A stretch of DNA of 64,000 bases from Streptomyces ruber (GTDB lineage: Bacteria; Actinomycetota; Actinomycetes; Streptomycetales; Streptomycetaceae). The DNA lies in assembly GCF_014648075.1 (NCBI RefSeq), contig NZ_BMQK01000026.1:1-64000 (forward strand), given 5' to 3'. The notes beneath the pieces are model-generated. The model was not told where the DNA came from. It searched no databases and saw nothing but the letters and a program-made list of their open reading frames with translations. The number at the start of each line of letters is the position of its first letter. Position 1 is the first letter of the stretch. Below are positions 38,646 through 47,051 of the stretch, one piece after another. The position numbers were made by a program, and so were the translations under genes.

Positions 38646-40253
38646 TTACTCGATCGTCCGCGGCACATTGCGATTGCGGTCTTCTTCCGAGATCCAGGTC
38701 TCTTCGTCCTCGACCAGGTAGTCGGGACGGTCGCCGCGACTGTTCTCGTCTTCGGGCCGTTGGCTGTTGCGGCGGCCCATACCGCCAGCCATTCCACCAG
38801 CCATGGCTCCACGCTGCGAGCCGCCGCGGCTGCCGTGCAGGCCTGAACCGCCTCCGGCACCTGCGCCAGCGATTCCCTTAGCCGCGCCGACCACACCACC
38901 GCGGGACTTCGCGAGGGCTCCACGGCCGCCGGCGCCAGCAGCGCCTCCTCGACCGGCCGCACTAGCTCCAGCCCCGGCTCCCATGCCACCAATTCCGGCT
39001 CGGCCACCAGCGCCTGCACCGCCTCGACCGGCAACACCTGCTCCGGCACCCGTTCCTCCGACTCCGGCTCGACTCCCAGCACCGCGATTCGCTGTCGCGC
39101 CTGCGCCGGTCATACCACCGCGACCACCCGTGATCCCCACGCTTCCACGCCCAGCAGTATTACCACCAACGCCGGATCCGCTGCCGGGGGTCACGATGCC
39201 CGGGCCTTGACTCCCACTTGTACCGATGCCTCCACCACCTCCCCCGATGCTGGTGTTCGTTCCGGTGCTGGGTCCCGTCAAGCCGGGAGAGATGCTGTCT
39301 ACTTTCGTTTTAGTGACCGGCAGTTGCGAGCCTCCCGTGATGCCTTGGGCACGAGGAACAGTGGGAGTTGACTTAATGCTGGTGGTTGGGCCTGCACTCC
39401 ACGGCTTAGCGGAATTAGCCCCGGCTCCCGGTCCATTGCCGCCAGTAGACGGCATCGAAATCGGAGTAGGCATTGGCACATCCGGATTCGGGGGGAGGAA
39501 AGGGTCACGATCGTCAATTGGCGGAAGTCTCGACGTGTGAGCCTTGTAATTGACAGCTAGTTGCTCCATAATCGCCACCCCCTTCAACTGCTCTTCCTTA
39601 CCCTTTGAAAGGGAGTCGGCGTTCGCCTGGCGGGCGGCGTCCGTACTCACGCCCTTGTTGATGTCCTCGAGGAGTTGCTCGTCACTGCGCCCGTCGTCCC
39701 AAAGCCTGTCCCACGCACTGGACCAGCCGGAAGGCACCTCGACCTCCCGCATTTTGGCCATAGAGTTTCGAAGATCATTCTGGACCGCGTGCATCGTTTC
39801 GCTGTAGTAGTTGGCCCACGCTGCCCCATCACGAATTTTTTTCATGATGTCGTTGGCTGCCACACGGAAGGCCTCGGCCGCGTCGCCCTCCCAGTGCTCG
39901 AGGACGTTCTCGACGGCACTCTGCATCAGACCCGCGACACTGTCTTTAGCGGACACCTGATCCACGCCACCGCTCTTGCCGTCGCCATCCCCACCGGAGA
40001 GGATGTTATGGACGGACTTCCAGTGCTGGCTGACCTCGTAGATCCGGCCGGGGTCCGCGTCGAGGATCATGGCACGCAGCTCAGGAATTCCCATGCTCAT
40101 GAATTCCGTGTCAATCTGGCTGCGATCCGGGCCGCTCATGCCCCCGTCAGGGAGCGATTCGAGCTTCTCGTCGTGCTTGTCCTGGATTCGCTGCTCTCTT
40201 GCCTCTTGCTGAGCAGCAATCATTTCAGGGCTCTGGTAGCCGTAACCGTACAT
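38646..40253 (-). CDS. WXG-type protein with long Gly-rich tail (EspB/PPE-like layout)
   Basis: The 535-residue product has a helical N-terminal domain (about 50-240) with a LEHWEGDAAEAFRVAANDI turn near residue 118. A Pro-rich spacer (PFLPPNPDVPMPTPISMPS), a Gly/Ala/Arg-rich tail (about 330-490) and an acidic end follow. This layout is typical of large ESX substrates in Streptomyces. The ATG lies about 9 nt after GGAGGGG. It lies between an Esx-like gene and a mycosin gene, so it is a candidate co-substrate and protease target. No catalytic site was seen. Confidence 0.75.
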   Translation of the reverse strand: MYGYGYQSPEMIAAQQEAREQRIQDKHDEKLESLPDGGMSGPDRSQIDTEFMSMGIPELRAMILDADPGRIYEVSQHWKSVHNILSGGDGDGKSGGVDQVSAKDSVAGLMQSAVENVLEHWEGDAAEAFRVAANDIMKKIRDGAAWANYYSETMHAVQNDLRNSMAKMREVEVPSGWSSAWDRLWDDGRSDEQLLEDINKGVSTDAARQANADSLSKGKEEQLKGVAIMEQLAVNYKAHTSRLPPIDDRDPFLPPNPDVPMPTPISMPSTGGNGPGAGANSAKPWSAGPTTSIKSTPTVPRAQGITGGSQLPVTKTKVDSISPGLTGPSTGTNTSIGGGGGGIGTSGSQGPGIVTPGSGSGVGGNTAGRGSVGITGGRGGMTGAGATANRGAGSRAGVGGTGAGAGVAGRGGAGAGGRAGIGGMGAGAGASAAGRGGAAGAGGRGALAKSRGGVVGAAKGIAGAGAGGGSGLHGSRGGSQRGAMAGGMAGGMGRRNSQRPEDENSRGDRPDYLVEDEETWISEEDRNRNVPRTIE

Positions 40254-40294
40254 TTTTTGACATCCCCTCCGTCAGTGACCGTTCGCCGAACCGC

Positions 40295-40642
40295 TCAGTG
40301 AGCCGCGCCCTTGGACCCGCTGTCGGGAACAGCACTCACGCCCTGCTTGTTCGCCTGTTCCTGGTTGCTGTACTTGTCTCTGACTTTCGAGGTGCTGGTA
40401 CCGAAGTCGTCGATCAGCTGATGCAGCCCCTTGATCATGGTTTCGATCCTGGTCTTCTGCTGCTGATGAGCGTCGTGGAGGCCGTTTGACTCGAGAAACT
40501 TCTCGCTGCCGAACGCCGAGCTAGGGATGTCTGTCTCGTACTTGGCCTTGGTGTTGGCCTTGTCCATGTCCGAGAGGAGGCCGTTGAGCTTGCGGATGAC
40601 CTCATCCAGCGCGCTCAGATCGACCCGCATTCCGTTACTCAT
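40295..40642 (-). CDS. Esx-like helical protein
   Basis: The 115-residue protein starts MSNGMRVDLSALDEVIRKL and forms two helices, with a SSAFGSEKFLESNGLHDAH loop in place of W-x-G. It ends in a polar tail. It resembles the short helical partners encoded before large WXG/PPE-like proteins, and it lies 41 nt upstream of one. The ATG at 40642 follows GGAGAGG. An internal ATG five codons later is an alternative. Confidence 0.7.
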   Translation of the reverse strand: MSNGMRVDLSALDEVIRKLNGLLSDMDKANTKAKYETDIPSSAFGSEKFLESNGLHDAHQQQKTRIETMIKGLHQLIDDFGTSTSKVRDKYSNQEQANKQGVSAVPDSGSKGAAH

Positions 40643-40744
40643 TCCCCGTTGTCCTCTCCCCTGTTACCAATTCCGGTGCCGGCCCCCACTCGCCCTGCAG
40701 GGACCGAGGTGCCGAAGTTTTTCGCCTGTCTGTTGCCCAGCTGG

Positions 40745-42097
40745 CTAGCTCGAGTGCCGGGCACGTCCTGCCTGTCCAGGCCGTCCGGTCCGCTTGCTGC
40801 GCCAGTCCCGCAAAGCCACCCCGCTCCCCGCAGCCACCAGCGCCAGCGCCAGCCCCGTGCCCAGTACGTATATGGCGACCCGGCGTTCCCGCTCCGCCTC
40901 ACTCTCCCCCATGGTCACCGCCATAGGAACGACTCCGCTCGAACCGGTCATCGAGGGCGCGTCCGGTTGAGGGGAGGTTCCCGGTGTAAATTCCTCCGAA
41001 AGAGCGGCGACCGGGTCGACGACTCCCCAGCCGATGTAGCGGTTGGGGCCGCCGCTCGGGCGTTGGGCGGTTTCCTGGAGGCGGGTGGCGATCTGGGCCG
41101 CCGTCCACTTCGGGTGCTTCTCCTTCAGCAGAGCGGCCACGCCCGCGACGTACGGGGCCGCGAAGCTCGTGCCGTCGGCGGTGCACTGGCCGCCCTGCGG
41201 GACCGTGGAGACCATGCCGACGCCCGGGGCCGCGATGTCGACGAAGTCGCCCGCCTGTGAGAAGAAGGCGCGCTCGTCGTTGCGGTCGGAGGCCGCCACC
41301 GCCAGGACTCCCGGGTACGAGGCCGGGAAGGTGTCCGCGGACTTGCCGTCGGCTCCGTCGTTGCCGGCGGCCGCCACTATCAGGGCGCCTGCGTCCACGG
41401 CCGCTGCCACCGCGTTCCGGAGCCCCGTGTTGTCCTCCTTGTTCGCGGTGTCCGAGGAAATGTTGATGATGCTCGCGCCCTTGTCGACCGCGTACTTGAT
41501 GGCCTCGGACATGGTCCTCGAGTCGCCCTGCTTCTCCTCGCCACCGGTGTAGCGGATGGGAAGGATCTTGGCGTCGGGGGCCAGGCCCACGAAACCGGTG
41601 CCGTTCAGCTGCCGGGCCGCGATGATGCCCGCGACCCGGGTGCCGTGGCCCTCGAGGTCCTGCGTGCCGTCCGTGGAGCCGACGTAGTCCTTGCCGCCGG
41701 AGGCCATGGCACCGCGCAGCTGGGCGTTGGAGTCGTCGACGCCCGTGTCGATGACCGCGACCGTGACGTCCTTGCCCGTCGCCTCTTCCCACAGCTGGTC
41801 GAGGAGAATGCGCTGGATCGACCAGGGCGTGGACTTGATGACGTCGCCGCCGAAGACGCACTCCGTGCTGGCCGACAGGCCGAAGTCCGGACTGTCGGAA
41901 CCGGCTTCGGTGTTCGAGTCCGTCAGGCGGGTGGAGACCGTCGGGGCGTCGGTCGACGGCCGGGCAGCTGATGTCGGCGCCGACGCGAGGCAGATCCCGG
42001 TCACCGCAAGCACGCCGAAAACCCGCTGCAGTGCGCGGGTCTCACTTCTGCGGTTGCGCGAACGGGTTCTCAGACCCTCCACGTTCAGGTCCCCCAT
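40745..42097 (-). CDS. mycP: Type VII secretion mycosin MycP
   Basis: The 450-residue membrane-anchored subtilisin protease stabilises ESX complexes and can cut secreted substrates. It has a signal sequence (about 21-45), catalytic Asp117 (AVIDTGVD), His151 (LEGHGTRVA), Asn246 (AAAGND) and Ser311 (DGTSFAAPYVAG), and a C-terminal transmembrane helix near 415-435. Cys80 and Cys305 could form the disulfide typical of mycosins. The ATG at 42097 lies 8 nt after GGGGA; the open frame continues upstream but that part is intergenic repeat sequence. It is downstream of the esx pair on the same strand. Confidence 0.93.
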   Translation of the reverse strand: MGDLNVEGLRTRSRNRRSETRALQRVFGVLAVTGICLASAPTSAARPSTDAPTVSTRLTDSNTEAGSDSPDFGLSASTECVFGGDVIKSTPWSIQRILLDQLWEEATGKDVTVAVIDTGVDDSNAQLRGAMASGGKDYVGSTDGTQDLEGHGTRVAGIIAARQLNGTGFVGLAPDAKILPIRYTGGEEKQGDSRTMSEAIKYAVDKGASIINISSDTANKEDNTGLRNAVAAAVDAGALIVAAAGNDGADGKSADTFPASYPGVLAVAASDRNDERAFFSQAGDFVDIAAPGVGMVSTVPQGGQCTADGTSFAAPYVAGVAALLKEKHPKWTAAQIATRLQETAQRPSGGPNRYIGWGVVDPVAALSEEFTPGTSPQPDAPSMTGSSGVVPMAVTMGESEAERERRVAIYVLGTGLALALVAAGSGVALRDWRSKRTGRPGQAGRARHSS

Positions 42098-42450
42098 GTT
42101 CAGTTCCCCAGGGCTTCTTCGCTGCCTGCGAAGTCGGGGTGTGTATTGGTGTGGCGAGTGTGGCAAGCAGTTGTGGGTGCGGAGGTGTGCCGCGTGTACG
42201 GAGCGTGCGTTCTCCGGATCTGCATGGAATCTGCGTAGGTCTGCATGAGATCTGCGTGGGTCTGCATGAGATCTGCGTGGGTCTGCATGAGATCCGCGTA
42301 GGTCTGTATGGCATCTGCATGAATCTGCAGGGTGAGATTCCGATTCCGCAGATTCTGTGTGCGGCCCCGAAGCAGAGCTCGGCCCAGCGGACGCCATGGC
42401 GTCGGCTGGGCCGATTCTCGTCATCTCATACCCTCGGGTCGCCGACGGGA
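42098..42450. other. esx-mycP intergenic region with tandem repeats
   Basis: No gene lies in these 353 nt between an esx gene and mycP. The main content is five 21-bp repeats (42219-42323). A palindromic strip near 42340-42400 could act as an esx transcript attenuator. Confidence 0.6.
42219..42323. repeat. Five 21-bp tandem repeats upstream of mycP
   Basis: The consensus unit TCTGCATGAGATCTGCGTGGG repeats at 42219, 42240, 42261, 42282 and 42303. The two central copies are identical and the outer ones diverge. Twenty-one bases is two helical turns. There are no spacers as in CRISPR. Confidence 0.95.
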
Positions 42451-42735
42451 TCAGCCCCAGGTCGCGGCGTTGCTCTTCTCGGTGGCCTGGTAGTTCTCGG
42501 CCGCGCTCTGCAGTGCCGTGGAGATCTTCAGCAGGGTCGCGTGCAGGGACTGGGCCGTCTGGTCCCACTCGCGCTGCTTGCGCTGGTAACCCTCCTGCGC
42601 CTCACCTTCCCAGGTGTTGGCGACGCGCTTGACCGCGGCCTCGAGGTCGTCGAGCTGCTGCTTGATGCGGCCCGCGGTCGTCTTCACGTCCGTGGAGGCG
42701 TTGGTGATGGTCGCGTAATTGACGAGGATCGACAT
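42451..42735 (-). CDS. esxA: WXG100 protein of the esx pair
   Basis: The 94-residue ESAT-6-like protein has the helix-turn-helix fold, with W-E-G in RVANTWEGEAQEGYQRKQRE. It forms the secreted heterodimer with the protein encoded just upstream. The ATG at 42735 is followed by SILVNYATITNASTDVKTTA. Which of the two is EsxA and which EsxB is assigned by order only. It lies 353 nt upstream of mycP. Confidence 0.9.
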   Translation of the reverse strand: MSILVNYATITNASTDVKTTAGRIKQQLDDLEAAVKRVANTWEGEAQEGYQRKQREWDQTAQSLHATLLKISTALQSAAENYQATEKSNAATWG

Positions 42736-42914
42736 CTTCGTTCCCTTTCAGGGCGTGTCTCGGAAAGACAGTGGAGGTCGGTGGATGTCGATCGGACTGG
42801 TTGGAGCCGAGTGGGTAAGACGGAACGGCCGGTTCACGGACGCGTCTATCGGTTCGGGCTCGGCTTTCAGGAGTCCGATCGTGCGAACGGGTCAGGAAGA
42901 GTCCGACGGCCCGG

Positions 42915-43226
42915 TCAGCCGAAGTCGGACATGATCTTGCTGATCTCCGAGTTCTGCTGCTCTTCCGACGCGGAGTAGTTGCTCCGCGTGGAATCCACCG
43001 CTTCCTTGATGTCGTTGAGGATGTCGCTCATCCTCTTCGCGTCCGAGTTCCAGCGGTCCTGCAGCTGGCGGTACGACTGGGCCGCCTGGCCCTGCCAGCC
43101 GCCCGCGATCTGGTCGATCACTCCGTTGAGACGGCGGATCTCGCCCTGCAGCTGACCGTTCACGGTGTTGATGTCACCGGAAAGCTTGGTGAGTTCGTCC
43201 TCTGTTACCCGGAACTGGCCGGCCAT
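42915..43226 (-). CDS. esxB: WXG100 protein of the esx pair
   Basis: The 103-residue ESAT-6-like protein carries W-Q-G in IAGGWQGQAAQSYRQLQ and ends in a polar helix with YSASEEQQNSEISKIMSDFG. A YxxxE pattern (Tyr in NYSASEE) matches the ESX export signal. The ATG at 43226 is preceded by GGGGGATGG. It is the first gene of the minus-strand esx-mycP run. The symbol follows Streptomyces usage and rests on gene order. Confidence 0.9.
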   Translation of the reverse strand: MAGQFRVTEDELTKLSGDINTVNGQLQGEIRRLNGVIDQIAGGWQGQAAQSYRQLQDRWNSDAKRMSDILNDIKEAVDSTRSNYSASEEQQNSEISKIMSDFG

Positions 43227-43550
43227 GATGAACCATCCCCCATGTTGTCGGTGATCCGGGCGGGCCGTGCGACGGTGCCCGGAGCGGAAAGCATCGCGCT
43301 CGCAGAGCTGCACTCCAGAGCGCTGTAAGCACTCTATCGTCAGCCTGTCACTCAGCTACAGGCAAGACCGATCAGTTACACGGCTCACACACTTAAGCGT
43401 TCATCTTGTGATCTGCGTAGGGTCTCACCCATAGGTGCACCACTGCGCCTGCCATTGACCGGTCGGCGGGCCGCGGCGCGGCCGCGGTCCGGCTGCCGAC
43501 CGGCCGTCCGGGCGGGTGCACCGCCCGGCCGACCGGTCATCGGACGCCGG
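43227..43550. other. esx promoter region and eccB terminator
   Basis: No gene lies in these 324 nt. The right end holds the eccB terminator (43456-43539). The left part must contain the esx promoter. An AT-richer stretch near 43330-43430 contains GAGTGACAGGCTGAC-type words on the minus strand. These loosely resemble a BldD-type site, and esx control by BldD is known in S. coelicolor, but the match is not strong enough to call. Confidence 0.5.
43456..43539 (-). terminator. eccB composite terminator
   Basis: An outer 12-bp stem pairs TGACCGGTCGGC (43456-43467) with GCCGACCGGTCA (43528-43539). It encloses CCGGGCGG-GTGCA-CCGCCCGG (43508-43528) and a GC-rich palindrome near 43470. It starts 12 nt past the eccB stop. 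Confidence 0.75.
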
Positions 43551-45170
43551 TCACTGACTCTGCTCCTGCGCCGCGCTGCCCGTGTCCAGCGTCGGCCCCT
43601 TCGGGATGAACGTCGCCCAGGACTGCGGCACGATCGCCGGGTTGGAGACGTCCTCGTACCCCAGCCGGGTACGTGCCTTGTCCGTCTCGCTCGCCCCTTC
43701 CGCGGCCGAGCCCTCCGTACCCGGGTCGCCCGAGCCGCCTCCCGTCGGGGACGAACCGGTGCCGCTCTCCTCCGCCTCGCTGTCGTTGTTCGCCGGCAGC
43801 GAGTACCGCAGGCCCGTGTCCGTCAGCAGGTACGTCGCACCGCCGCCGCCCGCCGCGCCCGTGACCTCCTGGAAGAGGAGCCCGGAGCCGGACGAGACAT
43901 AGGCGTTGAGGGAATCGGCGATCACCCTCTTGGGGTACGTCGTGCCGGCCCAGGCGGCGAGCTGCGGCTTCTTGTCGTCACCGATGGTGCCGTCGTAGAC
44001 GCTGCACGAGGTGGTGCGGGCCTCGTCGGTCGCCGTGGCCGCGGGGTTGGCCTGCCGCGGCACGGACTGGGGCCAGCCCTTGTCCGCGGAGAAGCTGTCC
44101 GCCGCGCCGCCGTTGGCCGCGATGATGGTCGGGGTGTCGACCTGGATGTCGCCGATCGGGTCGGTCCCGTACGCCTGGCGGGCGGTGGTGGATGCCTTGA
44201 GCAGGTCGGCCACGAAGGGGGTGACGGCGGCGACCTCGTCCTTGAGGACGACGTAGTACTGGTCGCCCTGTGCGTCCCGCGCCTTGAGGACCCGGCCCAC
44301 CGTGCCCGCCTCGGCGGGGAGCCCCCGCACCGAGGTCGGCTCGCCGATGGACGGGACGGTCGGGAAGGAGATGACGCCGCCGTCGTTGAGGGTGCGCAGC
44401 CACTGCTGGCTCACCGGCTGCGGTTCGGCCGCCGTGCCGATGACGGCGGCGCGCAGCTGCTCCATGGTGGTGCCGTCGAGTTCCGACTCGCCGCCCAGCA
44501 GGAAGGCGTTGCCCTCGCCGTCGACCAGGTATTCGCGCGAGGTCGTGGTGTCGACGACGTACAGGGCCTCACGGGAGTCGACCTTCCCGTCACCGCCCAG
44601 CGACTTGGCGTCCTCGGCGTCGAGGACGAACACCGCGCGGTCGATGGCGCCGTCCGAGCCGGGCGCCGGGCGTTCGCAGACCGCCCAGGTCTTCGCCTTC
44701 TCCGCGTCCTCCTTGGCGGGCAGCCGGTCGGGGGCGTACGGGATGCCGAGTGTCGCGCCGTGCGGGATGCCGCTCTTGTCGATCTCCTTGCCGGGCACCT
44801 CGATGACGCTGCCCTTGCCCTTGTCGAGGAGCAGCTTGGCGGAGGCGTAGTTGAGGACGGGATGCAGTGTCTTCGTCCTCTTGCCGTTCGACGTCTTGTC
44901 GTTGAGGACGACGTAGCGCGTCGTGGAGTCGCTGTCGACGATGATGTGCTCGCCGGGAGTGTCCCAGCCCTGGGGCGCCGCCGGCTTGATCACGCCCCAG
45001 GCGATGAAGCCCAGCACCAGGACGACGCCGACCGCCATGCTGGGCATCACCGTACGGATCGGGCGCGGCGCGCCTTCCTCCGAGCCGCCCGGCGACGGCG
45101 CCAGGAACGCCGCGACGGTGCGCTTGCGAGCGAACGTGTAGGCGGCGAGCTCATCCCGACGGTCTGCCAT
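43551..45170 (-). CDS. eccB: Type VII secretion protein EccB
   Basis: EccB is the ESX component with one inner-membrane helix and a large periplasmic-side domain with repeats. The 539-residue product has a cytoplasmic N-terminus (MADRRDELAAYTFARKRTVA), a helix at about 43-62, and an extracytoplasmic domain with Cys in AVCERPAPGSDG and TTSCSVYDG. It ends in a Ser/Gly-rich linker and tail. The ATG at 45170 begins the conserved RRDELxAYxFxxxR motif. It diverges from eccE. Confidence 0.94.
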   Translation of the reverse strand: MADRRDELAAYTFARKRTVAAFLAPSPGGSEEGAPRPIRTVMPSMAVGVVLVLGFIAWGVIKPAAPQGWDTPGEHIIVDSDSTTRYVVLNDKTSNGKRTKTLHPVLNYASAKLLLDKGKGSVIEVPGKEIDKSGIPHGATLGIPYAPDRLPAKEDAEKAKTWAVCERPAPGSDGAIDRAVFVLDAEDAKSLGGDGKVDSREALYVVDTTTSREYLVDGEGNAFLLGGESELDGTTMEQLRAAVIGTAAEPQPVSQQWLRTLNDGGVISFPTVPSIGEPTSVRGLPAEAGTVGRVLKARDAQGDQYYVVLKDEVAAVTPFVADLLKASTTARQAYGTDPIGDIQVDTPTIIAANGGAADSFSADKGWPQSVPRQANPAATATDEARTTSCSVYDGTIGDDKKPQLAAWAGTTYPKRVIADSLNAYVSSGSGLLFQEVTGAAGGGGATYLLTDTGLRYSLPANNDSEAEESGTGSSPTGGGSGDPGTEGSAAEGASETDKARTRLGYEDVSNPAIVPQSWATFIPKGPTLDTGSAAQEQSQ

Positions 45171-45731
45171 GGTCCCCGTGTCTCCCGTTTGTCATGCTCG
45201 TGGTGATGCCCGGTGGTCGGTGGTGCGCGCGGGCGCCGTCCCGTGAGGTCGGTACCACCCGCAGGGCCGGCGCCACCCGCAGGGGCGGTACCACCCGTGA
45301 GGTCCGGTACTTTCCGTGGGGCCGGTACGTCCCGTGCGTGGGGCCGGTACGTCCCGTGGGCCGACCGATCGCGTCCGCGCGCGTGACGCCGGTCGTGTTC
45401 CGAAGGCCGCTCCGACACCGAGCAGGCACCTACTATGCCTTGCGCCGTCCGGCGGCGGCCCACGAGGTGTGCGGCCGCCCCCGCATCTTCACAGAGCCTC
45501 ACCACGGTGCCTCCCCATGCCAGTCCGGTCCGTGACAGGCTGGGTCACCTGGGGTTCAGGCGTCCCCTGTGTCGCCTCGTGCGCACCAGCGGGTACCGTG
45601 AGCCACTCGCATAGATGATGAGGGCCATCGGCGCCCCTGGCCCGTCGCCGGAATCCCCGACGCCTGTCGCAAGGACGCACGGATTCCGGCCGGCGCAAGG
45701 CCACCACTTCGCGAAAGGGATGTCCCGGGGG
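45171..45731. other. eccB-eccE divergent control region
   Basis: No gene is supported in these 561 nt. They contain the degenerate tandem repeat array at 45246-45360 and should hold divergent promoters for eccB and eccE. The region is GC-rich, and long antisense frames there show no homology. Confidence 0.6.
45246..45360. repeat. Degenerate 18-22-bp tandem repeat array between eccB and eccE
   Basis: About six units share GG(C/T)CGGTACCNCCCGYG. The last two are identical 22-bp copies, CGTGGGGCCGGTACGTCCCG plus TG, at 45315-45336 and 45337-45358. The earlier ones diverge and are 18-19 bp long. Confidence 0.85.
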
Positions 45732-47051
45732 ATGAGCAGCGCTACGAGCACTCGGCGCGGACGCCGCGCACAGCAGCAACAGGGCGATCCGGGCGGCAGA
45801 CGCGCGTCGACGCCGGCTCCGGCTCCCGCCGCCTCGCCGCGCGCGCTGCCCAGCCCCGGCGGTATGGGCCCGGTGCGCCTGCAGCAGCTCATCCTCGTGG
45901 AGCTGGCGGCGGCCGTCATGGTGGCCGCCTGGGCCGCCGGTACGTCCTGGCTGCTGGCCCCGGCCGGTGTCGTGGCGGCGTTGCTGCTCCTCCTGGCGGT
46001 CCTGCGCCGGGGGCGCCGGCCGCTGCCCGAGTGGTACGAGACGGCGCGGTCGCTGAGGCGCCGCCGGCGCGAGGCCAAGCTGCCCGTCGCGCCGGGGACG
46101 GAGCCCCTGCTGGCCCCCGCCGTGGAGTGCGACCCGGCGCTGCGGACGTACAGCTTCGTGTCCCGTGACGACCGCTCCATCGGCATGATCGGTGACGGTA
46201 CCTTCCTGACCGCCGTCCTGTTCGTGCAGCCGGGGGACCAGCCGCTGCGTCCCGGCGGCTCCGGACGGCAGCTGCCGTTGCAGCTGATCCACGACGCCCT
46301 GGAGGTCGACGGCATCCGCCTCGCGTCCGCGCAGGTCGTCCAGCACACCCAGCCGGCGCCCGCGCCGCACCTCCCCCAGCAGTCACTGGCCGCACGGTCG
46401 TACGGCCCCCTCCAGGCGCAGGCCGGTTCGCCGGCGCTCCGGCTCACCTGGGTCGCTCTCAAACTCGACCCGGAGCTGTGTCCGGAGGCCGTCCAGGCCC
46501 GCGGGGACGGCGTTCCCGGAGCACAGCGCGCACTGCTGCGGGTGGCGGACCAGTTGGCGAGCCGACTGGCCGGGGCCGGTTTCCAGGCGACCATCCTGGA
46601 CGAGAACGAGCTGGTGCAGGCGATCGCGACGTCGAGCTGCCTGAACCCGCGGGCCAACGCGCAGCACGCGCAGGACGGCCGGCCGAGCCAGCGGCGCACG
46701 GTCGAGGCGGTGCGGACCTGGCGGGTCGACGACCGCTGGCACACCACGTACTGGATCTCCCGTTGGCCGCACATGGGGAACGGCGGTGCGGCGCTGCCCG
46801 CGCTGGTCGCGCAATTCACCTCACTGCCGGTGCTCGCCACGACGTTCAGCATGACGCTGAGCAAGGCCGGCGGCCGGGGCGTCTCCCTCGCGGGCCACAT
46901 CCGCGTGACCGCCCGCGGCGACGACGAACTCGCTCAGCTGGGGCGTGAGCTGGAGCGCGCCGCGAGTGCGGCGAAGGTCGGTCTGGTCCGTCTCGACCGC
47001 GAGCAGGTTCCCGGGGCCCTCGCCACTCTGCCGCTCGGAGGTACGTACTGA
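45732..47051 (+). CDS. eccE: Type VII secretion protein EccE
   Basis: EccE is a peripheral stabilising subunit of the ESX membrane complex. The 439-residue product has a basic Gln-rich start (RRGRRAQQQQGDPGG) and two adjacent transmembrane helices (about 55-75 and 78-100). A cytoplasmic domain follows, with AVECDPALRTYSFVSRDDRS and ILDENELVQAIATSSC. Start choice is uncertain between ATG 45732 and ATG 45720; AAAGGGA precedes both. The stop overlaps the next gene as TGATG, so they are coupled. Confidence 0.88.
   Translation: MSSATSTRRGRRAQQQQGDPGGRRASTPAPAPAASPRALPSPGGMGPVRLQQLILVELAAAVMVAAWAAGTSWLLAPAGVVAALLLLLAVLRRGRRPLPEWYETARSLRRRRREAKLPVAPGTEPLLAPAVECDPALRTYSFVSRDDRSIGMIGDGTFLTAVLFVQPGDQPLRPGGSGRQLPLQLIHDALEVDGIRLASAQVVQHTQPAPAPHLPQQSLAARSYGPLQAQAGSPALRLTWVALKLDPELCPEAVQARGDGVPGAQRALLRVADQLASRLAGAGFQATILDENELVQAIATSSCLNPRANAQHAQDGRPSQRRTVEAVRTWRVDDRWHTTYWISRWPHMGNGGAALPALVAQFTSLPVLATTFSMTLSKAGGRGVSLAGHIRVTARGDDELAQLGRELERAASAAKVGLVRLDREQVPGALATLPLGGTY

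Noticed and set aside
42219..42323. CRISPR array
   Set aside because: The 21-bp units are directly adjacent with no unique spacers and there are no cas genes.
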